Assembly: GCA_003344405.1 (NCBI GenBank)
Contig: NOWV01000390.1
Coordinates: forward strand, 1 to 28,052
Direction: 5' to 3'
Length of the DNA stretch: 28,052 nt
Source: Trichoplax sp. H2
Taxonomy: Eukaryota > Placozoa > Uniplacotomia > Trichoplacea
Shown here: piece by piece, positions 10,281 through 20,658 of the stretch
Layout of the letters: each line of letters starts with the position of its first letter
Position numbering within the stretch: the stretch's first letter is position 1
Notes under the pieces: generated by a model
What the model saw: the letters and a program-made list of their open reading frames with translations, nothing else
Databases searched by the model: none
What the model was told of the DNA's origin: nothing
Program-made: the position numbers and the translations under genes

Positions 10281-12540
10281 ATTTAAAATCTACCATAAGT
10301 CAATTACAATCACAATGATTCGAACTGTAAGTAGATGATTTGCATTCCCTATTATAACTATTAATTTCAGTATGTGTATAAGTGTCACTGTCATAAAAAG
10401 TTAGTGCCATATTAAAACACAGTATATCCAAAATAGAAGTTAACTAAATAAGAATAAGCTAACAGAATTATCATAACATAGATATTTCTACTCTAATACA
10501 GTATATAACACCGTTATAATCATTTAAAAGAATTGAATATTAGCCTTTTTACTAAATCTGAAGATTTGACGCTAATAGTAGTTACTAAGTTTGGGACGCA
10601 GCTGGCTTGATATTTATCTACATTTCTACCAGATCTTGATGGACACTCTAATTTCTTCATATTTTGTTTAAGGGGAAAGAGATGTCTGTATAGAGGAAAT
10701 AATAATGGCTGACTTCTAGCTGAAAGCTGCGAATACTAAATTGAATGAAATTTTTGTTAACTTTAATTCTAAGATTTAGATAAGTCATGTCACTTTACGA
10801 AGTAGTTTCTTCTAAATACACAATATTTAATGTTATAAATTCAGAGAAATTACATCAGTTACGGTTCTAACAGTATTGATAGCATAATCTTAGAACACAG
10901 ATAAATTAAAAATTTTCAATATTTCGCCAAAATTTTTAGTTGTTCACCGCATTTGAGTTTCTATAACAGGACATTGAAATTCAAGATGAAATCAGTCCCT
11001 AAAGCCTTTTTTGCCCTTGACGGATTTTTATTTTAACTTATACATGATTATAAAAATTACAAATCATGTCAAAATCGCATTAAACATTCGATAGTCTTCA
11101 TTGAAGCCGCGTTCACTTGCATCTGCCAACAATATCAAAATAGATGAATCGCCGATATTAAAGTGGAAATAATAAACAGATTATATAGTAACATAATTTA
11201 GAATTACATCCATCATTGTTCTAATAATTCTACATAAACGACAAAATTTGACTGACTACCGCATCATGCGATAGGATAAGATAAAAGCAACCACGAATAT
11301 GATTGTCAACGCGAAGTGATTATAAATGCTTTACGAAATTAGCATCTATAATTAATCCCGATGAAGATCTAATTGCAATACAAAGCAAAAGTACCAAAAT
11401 CGAGACCTGTCGTAAGATTCTAAGGTATGTAAGCAATATCTCTGAAATTTGCTTTGATTGATATATTATTAAAAGAGCTATAATTTAATATTGAAAAATT
11501 ATGGAATGGAAGTTTGCATGGCTGCAATATTCTCAAGATTTTGTCAAAAGTTAAGCATCAATTAATTTCAATTTAAGCAGAAGATTTTGAATTTAAATGC
11601 AAGAATTTTTAATTATTCTAATAACTGTAGAAGCATTGACGACAAAATAATTTATATCGAAACGAAGTAAGACTGCCTGTGTTAGCCATAGCTCATTTAT
11701 ACTGTACAAGATTACTTTAATTTATGCGAAAAAATTTATCGATTATAAATTTTTTTCGCCATTTCATTCAATTCTTTTTATGTACTTGATTCATTCCAAG
11801 CCTATTTTTATTTATAAATAGGAAAATGATGTAAAACCCTTTCTTATAGCAAGTAACGAATTTACTATAAGAACGAATTTGGCCATAAAATGTTGACAAC
11901 TATTAGCGATACTTAGCGTAACTATTGCATGTCATGTCATGTCATTAAACAAAATTATAAATGCGGAACAATCTCAGATGGCAAAAATCTGAAATATACG
12001 ATGAAAAAATTTCCTTAGCCTCTACTAACCTGCTAAGGTATCTAATGTTTAATTCTAAGTTTATTATGGTCTAGGCTAATAACCATTATGTCAGCATACC
12101 ACAATGGCAAAAGAAAGCACCATTAACACGTAGCTTCTTCTGAATTAAAGAAGCTTCCATACAAATCGATTATTTCCTGTTTACAGATTGTCAATTACTA
12201 ATAATAATTTAACGGTTAAATATGATTTAAAGTTCTGAAAACTTCAAAATCAGTCTCGATGCGTAGTTAATATACTTATTTTCTAGGATATTTTATATGG
12301 AGAAGCTGAGTTTTCCACGAGGGATCGTCGTTTTCATATTATATGTCCAAAGCAATTTCGTTCCTTCAACACAAATGTATTCATTTTAGTCAATTTAGAT
12401 CATAGTAAAGGTATATTGACTTCTAATATCGCTATGTAATTAAATGAAAAGTGTAGAAACCAAGCTACTAAACTTCTAACAAACTTTGATTCTGTTTTCT
12501 TTGCACTCCGGTCGACTTAACAAAACTTTGACAACAAATA
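10281..12540. other. Non-coding spacer with a hairpin cluster
   Basis: No gene is supported. The notable content is secondary structure between about 11.7 and 12.2 kb, described separately, and a short GTCAT triplet repeat at 11931-11945. Nothing else is identified. Confidence 0.35.
11690..11875. repeat. Foldback / hairpin cluster
   Basis: Arms 11726-11739 (GCGAAAAAATTTAT) and 11745-11759 pair over 14 bp with one bulge and a 5-nt loop. Weaker pairing appears to continue outward, for example GTACAAGATTAC on the left against the complement of the sequence ending in GTAC on the right. A second hairpin pairs TTCTTATAG (11841-11849) with CTATAAGAA (11865-11873) perfectly. A third lies nearby at 12132-12139 and 12148-12155 (AGCTTCTT/AAGAAGCT). 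This could be the centre of a decayed foldback transposon or MITE. Confidence 0.4.
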
Positions 12541-13316
12541 AAATTGGAGAAACAACCGATCAACAATTTATTATGAAAAAGTGAGAGAGTCAGATCAAAC
12601 AATTTCCAAAGACTTAAATTTAAGTATTATAAGTATACAAATAAAAAACAACGAAAAAACTGAAACTGTCAACAACCAAACAACCTAGCAAAATCAACAA
12701 CGCTTTAACTTACAACAGTTCGACCCCTATGGCTTTTAAAATTTAACAAGCTCTTCAAAAAAAATCTTCTTTTGCTCTCTAATTTAAATTTTCAGATTGC
12801 ACTATTATTTAAAGGCTTCGCAGAGAGCCCTCAGTGATACTTAAAATTAAATATTTATCAACCAATCACTTTTAAGATCCATTTTAGAAAATTACTTTGC
12901 ATCACCTAAGAAAACAAAAATCATTCAAAGCTTAGACACAAATTACCTCATGATTCACTTACAAAACACCATAAACCCATCAAACTAACAATAAAATACT
13001 TCAAGCTTCACTTCTAAATAAATTTTCAATCATTATACGTTACAATAGTCTAAAATTAACCTTAAACATCAAGATTTAGTCATAAAAATAACAGTCTAAC
13101 TACCTAACAATCGCACAATCAACACAACCTCTACTATTTGCAATCTTATCTTCTTTCTTCTCAACTAAACTTCCCTAATGTAGCTTTCATGTCACTTCAT
13201 AAAATTTCAAAGTTTCAAATTCACAACAAAAAGTTCAAATTTCAAAAGTCAACTCCTATAATATTTTTCAAAAATTAAAATTCAAACATTAAAAAAAATT
13301 AAAATTAAAATTATAT
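12541..13316. other. Strand-asymmetric, G-poor and C-rich non-coding stretch
   Basis: The plus strand is dominated by A, C and T. By hand count, 12901-13140 has 56 C and 12 G. No reading frame is present. The stretch ends in an (A)n TTAAAA-type run (about 13290-13312) directly before the GC-rich end of an R2 repeat at 13317. It could be a decayed element with an A-rich tail or DNA shaped by strand-specific mutation. Confidence 0.5.
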
Positions 13317-13840
13317 CGGACATAAATCCGACCGAATCCGGAATCCAAATCCTAAAAATTCGAATTTTATAAAGATCACAGCAAATCGCTTATCAAAAAA
13401 TTTTATATAACAACTATGACCACTTTTTTGACATTGGTGTTGACAGTTGATGTTTTAGCGTGAAGTTATACGGTAACTGTACGATTATAGCCAACATTAC
13501 AGTACTTTACTGTCATGTTATAAATACCCTTCCTCTACGGATAGGGTTTTGTTACTAAGTCGAATTCGTTTATAATCTCAATATATTATCAAAGGCCCTT
13601 TCTGTAGACTAGGCGATTGCTTTTAAGTTATTCCTATAGTAATCTTTATAATACCTTGTAAATTAATGGAGAAGAAAAGATGGTGACATAAAGATTTGGC
13701 AGGGTAAATCTAAAATATACTACCTTTTTCTAGGTATTTTCTGTAATAAATTAAAATAGTTACATACTAAATGCTATAAACGACTGCTTTTAGTCCTTTA
13801 TTATAGCTACATGTATAATTTCCTTAACGTACTAACTAAG
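13317..13840 (-). mobile_element. R2 repeat copy, antisense (LTR-related)
   Basis: It is the inverted counterpart of 27250-27768, roughly 80% identical by eye over more than 500 bp. Shared landmarks on the minus strand include AAAATACCTAGAAA, CCATCTTTTCTTCT, AACAAAACCCTATCC, TATTTATAACATGA, GCTATAATCGTACAGTTACC and TTTTTTGATAAGCGAT. It ends in the GC-rich block finishing TTATGTCCG at 13317. Its far end fades out near 13840, just before the GPCR pseudogene, so the 5' part seen in the other copy is missing or diverged. Confidence 0.65.
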
Positions 13841-13934
13841 TATTAAGTACAGGCAAAAATATTAGTATATCGAACTTGACGAAGTTCTAATTCTGAAATT
13901 CAGCTTTAAATCATAATTAAAATAACCGGATTAC

Positions 13935-14695
13935 TTACTGCTAGTACGTTAGCGAAGTCATCGGAATTTTAACAAGCATTATCATGATATGGGATATCTA
14001 CCGTAAGAAATCCTTGCATAAATCGATCTAATACCTTATTGATAATTTCGCTCTCTGCAATATTCTTCTGAGCATAACAATTATAAACAATCCAGCTTTG
14101 ACAATGGCTGTCCAATGCAATTAACCTTCCAATATTCACAAAATATTGTGCAAAATTTTCACTATATATCTAAGAACTTGGGCTTGCTCAGCTTCTATTC
14201 AAGCCTCATTATTGTCAGTCTCAAGCGACATCACACCATCTTCAGACCTACTAAACTGTTAAGCAACAGAAAAGGCAAAGCAACTACGTATTTTTCTTTG
14301 GTCAATCTTACTTATCATATCGTTTCCGTTTATTATAACTTCGACGAATCTGAATAAACCTCCACATTTATGCATTGGATTTCAACTTATGATGCATGGA
14401 CAATCATCACTAGTAATTTACTCTTCATTTTTCAATTTGCTATTCCAAGCGAGAAAATGATTATGCTATATTCCTTGATACTATTCAAATTAAGTAGGAA
14501 AGCTATGGTTGGACAAATTCAATCTAAAAGAATTTTCAGCTCAAGCGTCAAGCGATCTATATGCTATCGTTGACAACGTCTCCTTCATTAGCTTTTTTGC
14601 ACCATGGGTGATATCGAATGCTTTCGCCTTAATATCAGGAAAAGTGCTGATTAAATCATGACGAAATTCAGGAAGTTCATTTATCCAAGCTGTCT
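13935..14695 (+). pseudogene. Class A GPCR pseudogene, truncated by an LTR
   Basis: A decayed paralogue of the receptor at 7809. Matches in order are the TM1 end and first loop (DIYRKKSLHK then a stop), TM3 (LCKIFTIYLRTW, then SASIQ), a frameshift before KRHHTIFRPTKLL (the ERY motif is now KRH), TM5 (LLFIFQFAIPS and MLYSLILFKLSRKAMVGQIQ), TM6 (KRQAIYML, a frameshift, then APWV) and a tail piece FIYPSC. TM7 with NPxxY is deleted: about 40 codons are missing between ISGKV and the tail piece. Several stops and at least two frameshifts interrupt it. The tail ends where an LTR begins near 14696. The frames at 14115-14357 and 14370-14573 are fragments of this one gene. Confidence 0.88.
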
Positions 14696-15083
14696 TGTAT
14701 GAGCGTCACGTTACGAATCACCAAGAAGAGTACATGACTAAATTTAGTGTTTAATATTTATATATAGAGATAACTAATACAGTAAGAGCTATGGTAATTA
14801 TTATTATTTTGTTACAGTAAATTATACTGTATTGTAGTAAGAGTTCTCATAAGGTAACTAATATTAATTGATGATAGTGCTATGTCTTGTAACGCTTGTG
14901 GTGAATATTCTGAAGATATTCAATTGTAGATGATACTATAAATAATTCTATGTGTGGATATACTGTAGTCTAATGTTCTAGAATCGTTTAGTATATGTCC
15001 AAAATTATGAATACTGTCTGTATTAATTTAGCTATCCGATATGAGCTATATTTCATGAACTGTTATGACTCATACATGATAGC
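14696..15083 (+). mobile_element. LTR (subtype A), 5' part, ending at the assembly gap
   Basis: It starts TGTATGAGCGTCACG directly after the last recognisable codon of the GPCR pseudogene and runs to the gap at 15084. It shares U3 landmarks with the other copies, such as GTTACAGTAAATTATACTG (compare GGGTTACAGTAAATTTAATG in the 17843 copy). Its last 200 bp (14884-15083) recur at 15257-15456 with one mismatch, so 15257-15639 is probably its true continuation. Joined that way the LTR would be about 571 bp. Confidence 0.65.
14884..15083 (+). repeat. 200-bp direct repeat, copy 1 (flush with the gap)
   Basis: It is identical to 15257-15456 except for one position (ATATTC versus ATATTT near 14910). 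The left edge of copy 2 coincides with the terminus of the LTR-B fragment, and the right edge of copy 1 coincides with the gap. That fits the same locus being represented twice in the assembly. Confidence 0.9.
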
Positions 15084-15103
15084 NNNNNNNNNNNNNNNNN
15101 NNN
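15084..15103. other. Assembly gap, 20 N
   Basis: A run of exactly 20 N. The missing sequence should include the 5' portion of the LTR-B copy whose 3' end resumes at 15104. The true gap size is unknown. Confidence 0.99.
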
Positions 15104-15256
15104 ACGTAAAATACAAGGCGTTTAAGTCTTTGTGTAGTCTGCTAGTAGAGCAAAAGTGTTTGTGATAGTGCAGATATCGTTCCTTGATACGTGGTTCAAG
15201 GAATTGACTTATTGATCGTACATTGCGTTATCTTGTTGCAAAGCTGTTTTGTGACA
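15104..15256 (+). mobile_element. LTR (subtype B), 3' part only
   Basis: Its 153 bp are the reverse complement of 27769-27921 with a single mismatch (CCTTGT versus CCTCGT on the minus strand). It carries the same TTCCTTGA/TCAAGGAA hairpin (15180-15187 and 15196-15203) and ends TTTGTGACA at 15256. The rest lies in the gap. This near-identity marks a young insertion. Confidence 0.8.
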
Positions 15257-15639
15257 GTCTTGTAACGCTTGTGGTGAATATTTTGAAGATATTCAATTGT
15301 AGATGATACTATAAATAATTCTATGTGTGGATATACTGTAGTCTAATGTTCTAGAATCGTTTAGTATATGTCCAAAATTATGAATACTGTCTGTATTAAT
15401 TTAGCTATCCGATATGAGCTATATTTCATGAACTGTTATGACTCATACATGATAGCTGCTGCCGAAGTGTATTTAAGCTCGGCAGATAGTAGAATAAAAG
15501 AATAATTATATAGTTGTTTTAACGTAGAAGCAAAGGCGTCTAAATTCTTGTGAAGTAGTTAAGGGATACTGAATCCCGTAAACTATAGTAATTTAGAAAT
15601 TTGTTTACGTTATATTTGTCGCGAATCTGGTTTGTAACA
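15257..15639 (+). mobile_element. LTR (subtype A), 3' part
   Basis: It begins immediately after the LTR-B terminus with the 200-bp direct repeat and continues through TATTTAAG (15470-15477), 15 nt, AATAAA (15493-15498), a TTTAACGTAGAAGCAAAGGC-like block shared with 18168-18187, and the terminus TTTGTCGCGAATCTGG then TTTGTAACA (15639). It is the probable 3' continuation of the LTR starting at 14696. Confidence 0.7.
15470..15498 (+). promoter_or_regulatory. LTR TATA box plus AATAAA module (subtype A)
   Basis: TATTTAAG at 15470-15477 and AATAAA at 15493-15498 with 15 nt between, as in the other copies. Both motifs are intact. Confidence 0.5.
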
Positions 15640-16017
15640 ATGAGCCATAACAGTTCATGAAATTTAGTTAATATTGGAAAGCTAAATTAATACAGAAATT
15701 ATTTATAATCTTAGATATGTTAGTGAATGATTGTAGATAGTTAGATTAAAGTATGTCTATACACAGAATTATTTGTAGTATCATTCATAATTGAATATCT
15801 TCAGGATATTCATCACAAGCGTTATAAGACATAACACTGTAATCAATTAACATTACTTACCGTATTAGAGCTCTGGCTACAGTACAGTATAATGTACTGC
15901 AACAAAATAATAACTACCGTAGTTCGGACTGTAAGTTATTATTAGCTATCTCCATATATAAATGTTAACCTCTAAATTTAGTCACTTACTCTTCACGGTG
16001 GTTCGTACAGTGATACA
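15640..16017 (-). mobile_element. LTR (subtype A), antisense 5' fragment
   Basis: On the minus strand it starts TGTATCACTGTACGAACCAC (16017 leftward), matching the subtype A start, and follows the 14696 copy at roughly 78% identity until it stops at 15640, just upstream of where its TATA box should be. With 14696-15083 it forms a long inverted repeat. It abuts the sense LTR terminus directly and appears older than its neighbour. Confidence 0.65.
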
Positions 16018-17842
16018 CTACTGTTTAACTCATCCTAGATGTCGGAAAAACCGATAAATCAGAATGTATCAAATACCACGTAAGGATTCTAGCTGTTCGA
16101 ATATGTACGACCGGAAGAATAGTAGATTCCGATGCACATTTGTTACAGTTGCATCATGGTAATACATTAATTTCTGACTGTATTGATTAAAATAATATCT
16201 AAAACTGAATCATAATTCAAGGAGTAAAATTCCACTAAATAACATTATTTTGAAGACGAAAAATTTTCAAGTCATCTAAACATAAAATTTTATAATTTAT
16301 AAAAATTGAAAGTTTGGAGGATAATTTATTGTGCATTCTTAAATTAATGAGATCTTTATCTCATCTACTATGGATAAAAATAAGAGTGTGAAAAAACACG
16401 AAGATTACTAATATACTGTTTACTACCTTCTAGAATCTGATTATTTGAATTACTGCATAATTGATTAGTATAGTATAATTTAATTGTATAGCAATTTGCG
16501 AAATGGCCTAATAAAGTAATAACTTTCATGAAATCAAGATAGAGAGACGCCAAAATTGAATGCGGTCGTTATTCATTATTCTCCTCGCGATGGCAAATAA
16601 ATTAGTAAAATATGAATCTTCTACTTAGTAAAAAATTGAGCTATAGGCCAGGTAAATACTATTTCCACGACAGCAATATATCTGAATCATAATAATCGTA
16701 CTCGTAATCTAATGTAGCGATTTAAAATTTGTTAAATTTGATATAAATCCCTAGGGAAGCATTCGTCATATAATATCTCTATAATAGTCCTGCTAATATA
16801 CTAGATTTAGTTATTATACTTCATGTGGAAGAATATTATTGTCATAATGACTACCTACAATTACAGAGCTAGTTTATTAGTAGCTGATCATTGACTTTTC
16901 AGAGTACTCTAAATGAGTTAACTGCAATTTCTAAGAGATGAATTTGGTATCAACTGAAAAAAATCTTTTTATTTTTATTCGTATTTAATACAGCGGCATC
17001 ATTTTATACTTTTTTCGAGTAATATAATGTTATATGATACTTGCATTACTTTTACTTAAATAAAGCTTTGTTTTATACGGGACAAACTATTGAGTAAAAC
17101 GTTTGAGAATCTAAATTTACTTTCTTCCATTGAAAATTTCTGACTGTAATGCCTCAGTTTTTATATAAATCATGACTTATCTACTTGACAAATCATAAAT
17201 GTGTAACAAAAGTCTATCTTCACTATGCTTATTACTAAATTTAAAATACCAGACCAAATGAAAGTTACTACATTCTGTATGACAGTTTTGTCCAAGCGCC
17301 TTTATGTGAACATATTTCTTCTAGTAAAAGTAGTCGTAAGCCTTAGTTAACTTTAATTGACACATCAGATTTTGTAATCTAATTAAATGTTGATAGCTTT
17401 CAACCTTACAGTAGACTAATTTCGTAAGCAGACAGCAGTATTAAAATTTAAAACGACCTTGAAACCTAATTTTTAGACTATTTTCTCGATTCAGATAACT
17501 GTCTACAATCACTTGATGTCAATACAAGAGCTATATCAATAATGGAATGTTGTCTTAGCATAAAATTCTGTGTATAATAATGGAATGCATATTTAGAAAC
17601 TTTAAAATAGATTCATTATAAACCAAAAGTACTACCATCATACCATGTATTATCTAATAAAAAGGATTTTAAACATTATCCTAAGCTGATTTCAATGAAA
17701 CCGCGATAGCAATGATTGACATATGTCTACATAAAAATAAGAACGCATATAGTACTAATTAATTAGTGCTGAGCTAATTTCTAAACAAACTGTGATATAT
17801 TTTTGTAGTCTCATCCAATATACTAAAAATTTATAATCATAT
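16018..17842. other. Non-coding spacer, no gene seen
   Basis: A 61-codon minus-strand frame at 16368-16553 has no recognisable content. No tail of the GPCR pseudogene could be picked up beyond the LTR cluster. Nothing else is identified. Confidence 0.35.
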
Positions 17843-18278
17843 TGTCACGGTACGAACTATCGTGAAGAAATCGCTATCTTAATTTGGTGAATATAATATG
17901 GTGATAATATATTACGACTAGTTACTTACAATAGTAATTACTCTAATTATATATGGGTTACAGTAAATTTAATGTTGTGCTGTAATGTGCACTGAAATGA
18001 TTCTGGGAATAGACATGTTGTAGTCCGAATGTGAAAAATTAATTAGTAGATGTTCTCACCTAAATATTTTCATAAGATGACTCATGAATGTTAGCTGCTG
18101 TAGAAGGGTATATAAGCCCGTCAGATAGTTACATAAAGTAGTTCTCAATTGTCTAGTTGAGTTTAACGTAGAATCAAAGGCGTCTAAATTCTTGTGAGTA
18201 GGTATACTGAATCCGCAGATTTTTAGAGATTCAGAGATTTATTTTACGTTATCTTTGTCACGAAGCTGGTTTGTGACA
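17843..18278 (+). mobile_element. Solo LTR (subtype A), 436 bp
   Basis: The best-bounded subtype A copy. It starts TGTCACGGTACGAACTATCG and ends AAGCTGGTTTGTGACA, so the outer 6 bp are inverted (TGTCAC/GTGACA). The flanking 5-mers are CATAT and TATAT, a possible target-site duplication with one mismatch. TATATAAG (18109-18116) is followed after 15 nt by CATAAA (18132-18137), a decayed AATAAA. Downstream are TTTAACGTAGAATCAAAGGC and a 7-bp stem CTGAATC/GATTCAG about 45 bp past it. No internal region or second LTR is adjacent, so it is a solo LTR left by LTR-LTR recombination, or a non-autonomous element. Confidence 0.75.
18109..18137 (+). promoter_or_regulatory. LTR TATA box plus CATAAA module (subtype A)
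   Basis: TATATAAG at 18109-18116, 15 nt, then CATAAA at 18132-18137. The polyadenylation hexamer carries one substitution relative to the other copies. Confidence 0.45.
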
Positions 18279-19230
18279 TATATATATAGCATCTATTACT
18301 ATAGGATGATTGTAATATTTTAAAAGACAAAACAGAAATGAAAGTAACTGATACAATTCCAATATTCCAATGTGATAACATACTTTTAATTATAATATTA
18401 TTACACTCGTGTCTAATGCAATTTTTTATGATTAGATCTACACTTTCTAGAAATAGTTAACGGCCTGTTACTTATCTTGAAATTTACTGGAGTAATTACT
18501 AAATATTGAAAGACTGATAAATTGTATTTATTAAATGCATTTATACTTACTCCTTTAAGTTATCGCAATCTATCATATTTTTACTATATTTTTGTACGCC
18601 TTAGACTTAAAAGATGTAGCATACTGCGTATCTAATAATTGGTTCTGTAACTGTAACTTCATCATAACACTTATACTGTATGTTACATTTAGAGTAGAAG
18701 TTTTTAAATTTATTCTAATTCACTTTTGAATTTTTCTATGGAAGAATAAACGTAAAGTTCCTTAGGAAAAATAATTACATGGATTATCCACAATAGCTCT
18801 TTAGAATGGAGAAAATTTAGCAGCGTTAATTTATCTAAATTGATAAATATAAAAGAATTATTTAACCATAATACAAGTAAAGCTGATTAGCTAATGTAAA
18901 TTCTATATTCGAGAAAAGAGATGAAATTTTAATGTGGAACTCAAACAATTATTAGATAATAATTATGATATTGATCAATATCTTAGTAATTAATCACAGT
19001 TTATATCTCAATGATGAATAGAAATTATCTATTAAATATTCCATTAACAATTATTGTATAGGAGACAATTACAAAATTCTAATTTAAATATTAAAAATGT
19101 CTTAATAAAAGAAAATTATCATTTTCACTCCTTTAAAATTATTTTTTTTTAATAAATGTCGTTTTATTACTTTATCCATGAAAATGTCTGAAATATCTAA
19201 CTTGAGTGGCACAAGTAGCACCACCGTTTG
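18279..19230. other. Non-coding AT-rich spacer
   Basis: No gene is seen. It contains a 16-bp perfect palindrome at 18967-18982, which is expected by chance in DNA of this composition, and several homopolymer A/T runs. Confidence 0.35.
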
Positions 19231-19314
19231 TAATTTAACGTAATCAAGGCATCCAAAACCTTATAGTTAATAATGATAGCAACTTTTATATTGCTTATCT
19301 AGACTGGGTTAGCA
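19231..19314 (+). mobile_element. Weak LTR relic (subtype A 3' end)
   Basis: TTTAACGTAATCAAGGCATC aligns with TTTAACGTAGAATCAAAGGC of the intact LTR, followed at the right distance by GCTTATCTAGACTGGGTTAG, resembling the terminal block CGTTATCTTTG...GCTGGTTTGTGACA. There is no recognisable TATA or 5' end. This is suggestive only. Confidence 0.35.
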
Positions 19315-19878
19315 TCTGTTAATTCAATTATTCGCATTTTAATAAATATGCACGAAACTTAGCCCTTATTAGCTTCAATTTATTTAAAAGAATTAATTTT
19401 TCAAGCTAGCAATTAAAAAATTCTTCGAAAAAAAAAATAGCAAGTTTACTCATTTTATAATTTTTTTAACCATTATTAATCTATTAATAGTCTAACTTTA
19501 TAAGTATATATGCTTAGGATTTAATCAATACCTGGATTCTGCAATTCTTTCCATAAGTGTTATTGTCAAAATCAGTTTGATATTTCTGGCCTTAAAATTA
19601 TTATCCAATGAAGAAATTTTAGAAAATGTCACACCACCGTAAAAATTTAAAATTTTTAATGATCTACATTATAGGACATTACTTGTTAATACGCTGTTGG
19701 AGTAGAATTTTTCATTTTAACTAGGAGGTAGTTTAGAATTACGCAACATAAGTTTTTGCGGTAGTGTATTGACATAGTAAAGTTATATCAATTTGTTATA
19801 CTAATATATCATGAATAACGCTAACCTTCGACCTAATTGTTTATAATATAATTATTACCGTCCAAGTACGAAATCCAG

Positions 19879-20080
19879 TCAATTCGCGAAATGCTTATTC
19901 AATTCGCGAAATGCTTATTCAATTCGCGAAATGCCTAGTCAGTTCGCGAAATGCCTAGTCAATTCACAAAATGCCTGGTCAATTTTCGAAATGCCCAAAT
20001 ATATTTCTTTGCTGATTATGTCAATTCGCGAAATGCCTAGTCAATTTGCGAAATGCCCAGATATATGTCTTTGCTGATTG
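19879..20080 (+). repeat. 20-bp minisatellite (TCAATTCGCGAAATGCCTAG)
   Basis: Six head-to-tail units lie at 19879, 19899, 19919, 19939, 19959 and 19979. A 24-nt spacer ending in TTTGCTGATTATG follows, then two more units at 20021 and 20041 and a near copy of the same spacer. The higher-order unit is therefore monomers plus an ATATATKTCTTTGCTGATT spacer. Most monomers hold the palindromic core TTCGCGAA with two CpG sites; changes such as TTCACAAA and TTTGCGAA look like CpG decay. Confidence 0.92.
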
Positions 20081-20658
20081 TAATAACCTCTATTCTTGCA
20101 GTAAATTTATTAGTAGATTTACGAAGTCCATTAAGAAATATTATAACTCGAATACGAGAAATGATGGAATGCATATTTGTGGCTATTGAAGAAATTTACG
20201 ACATTCTAAGCAATGTCTAGCACATAACAATAGCAAATAATCAATCAGAACATCTTTATTAAGGGAAAAATAAATTTCGTAAAAAAGATATCTACGCTTA
20301 ATACTGTCTAACAGCTTGTAAATCTACGGTAGTTGCCATAGTAATAGCTTAAAGGTGTAATTGTACTAATTAAATATTTGACATTACAATTATCAAGTGA
20401 CCTTGGGGGTGCCTTAGATTAAGATTGATATTTAAGTTTTAACAGTAAATGCTTGCTTCATTAACTTTATTCTATTCTTTATTATATATTTTCAATATTT
20501 CCGGCCCCTGACCAAGCATTGGTTTTAATTAATATAAGCTTAAGTAACAATTTTATGCAGTGCAATTTTGTTGTTTGATATTTTAAATGTTAATAAAAGT
20601 TCATCAGCAACAGAGATTATGTAGCAATTAACGTAGTAGCCATTTACGATTGTATAAT
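20081..20658. other. Non-coding spacer, nothing identified
   Basis: No reading frame, RNA gene or recognisable repeat is seen between the minisatellite and the LTR relic at 20659. Confidence 0.35.

Noticed and set aside
10318-10326. Minus-strand GTTCGAATC resembling a tRNA B box
   Set aside because: No A box, cloverleaf or SINE-like body could be found around it.
11931-11945. GTCAT repeated three times
   Set aside because: Too short to be a meaningful microsatellite.
18967-18982. Perfect 16-bp palindrome GATATTGATCAATATC
   Set aside because: About one such palindrome is expected by chance in 28 kb of DNA this rich in A+T.
19879-20080. Regular repeats as a CRISPR array
   Set aside because: The units are directly tandem with no unique spacers, and the genome is animal.
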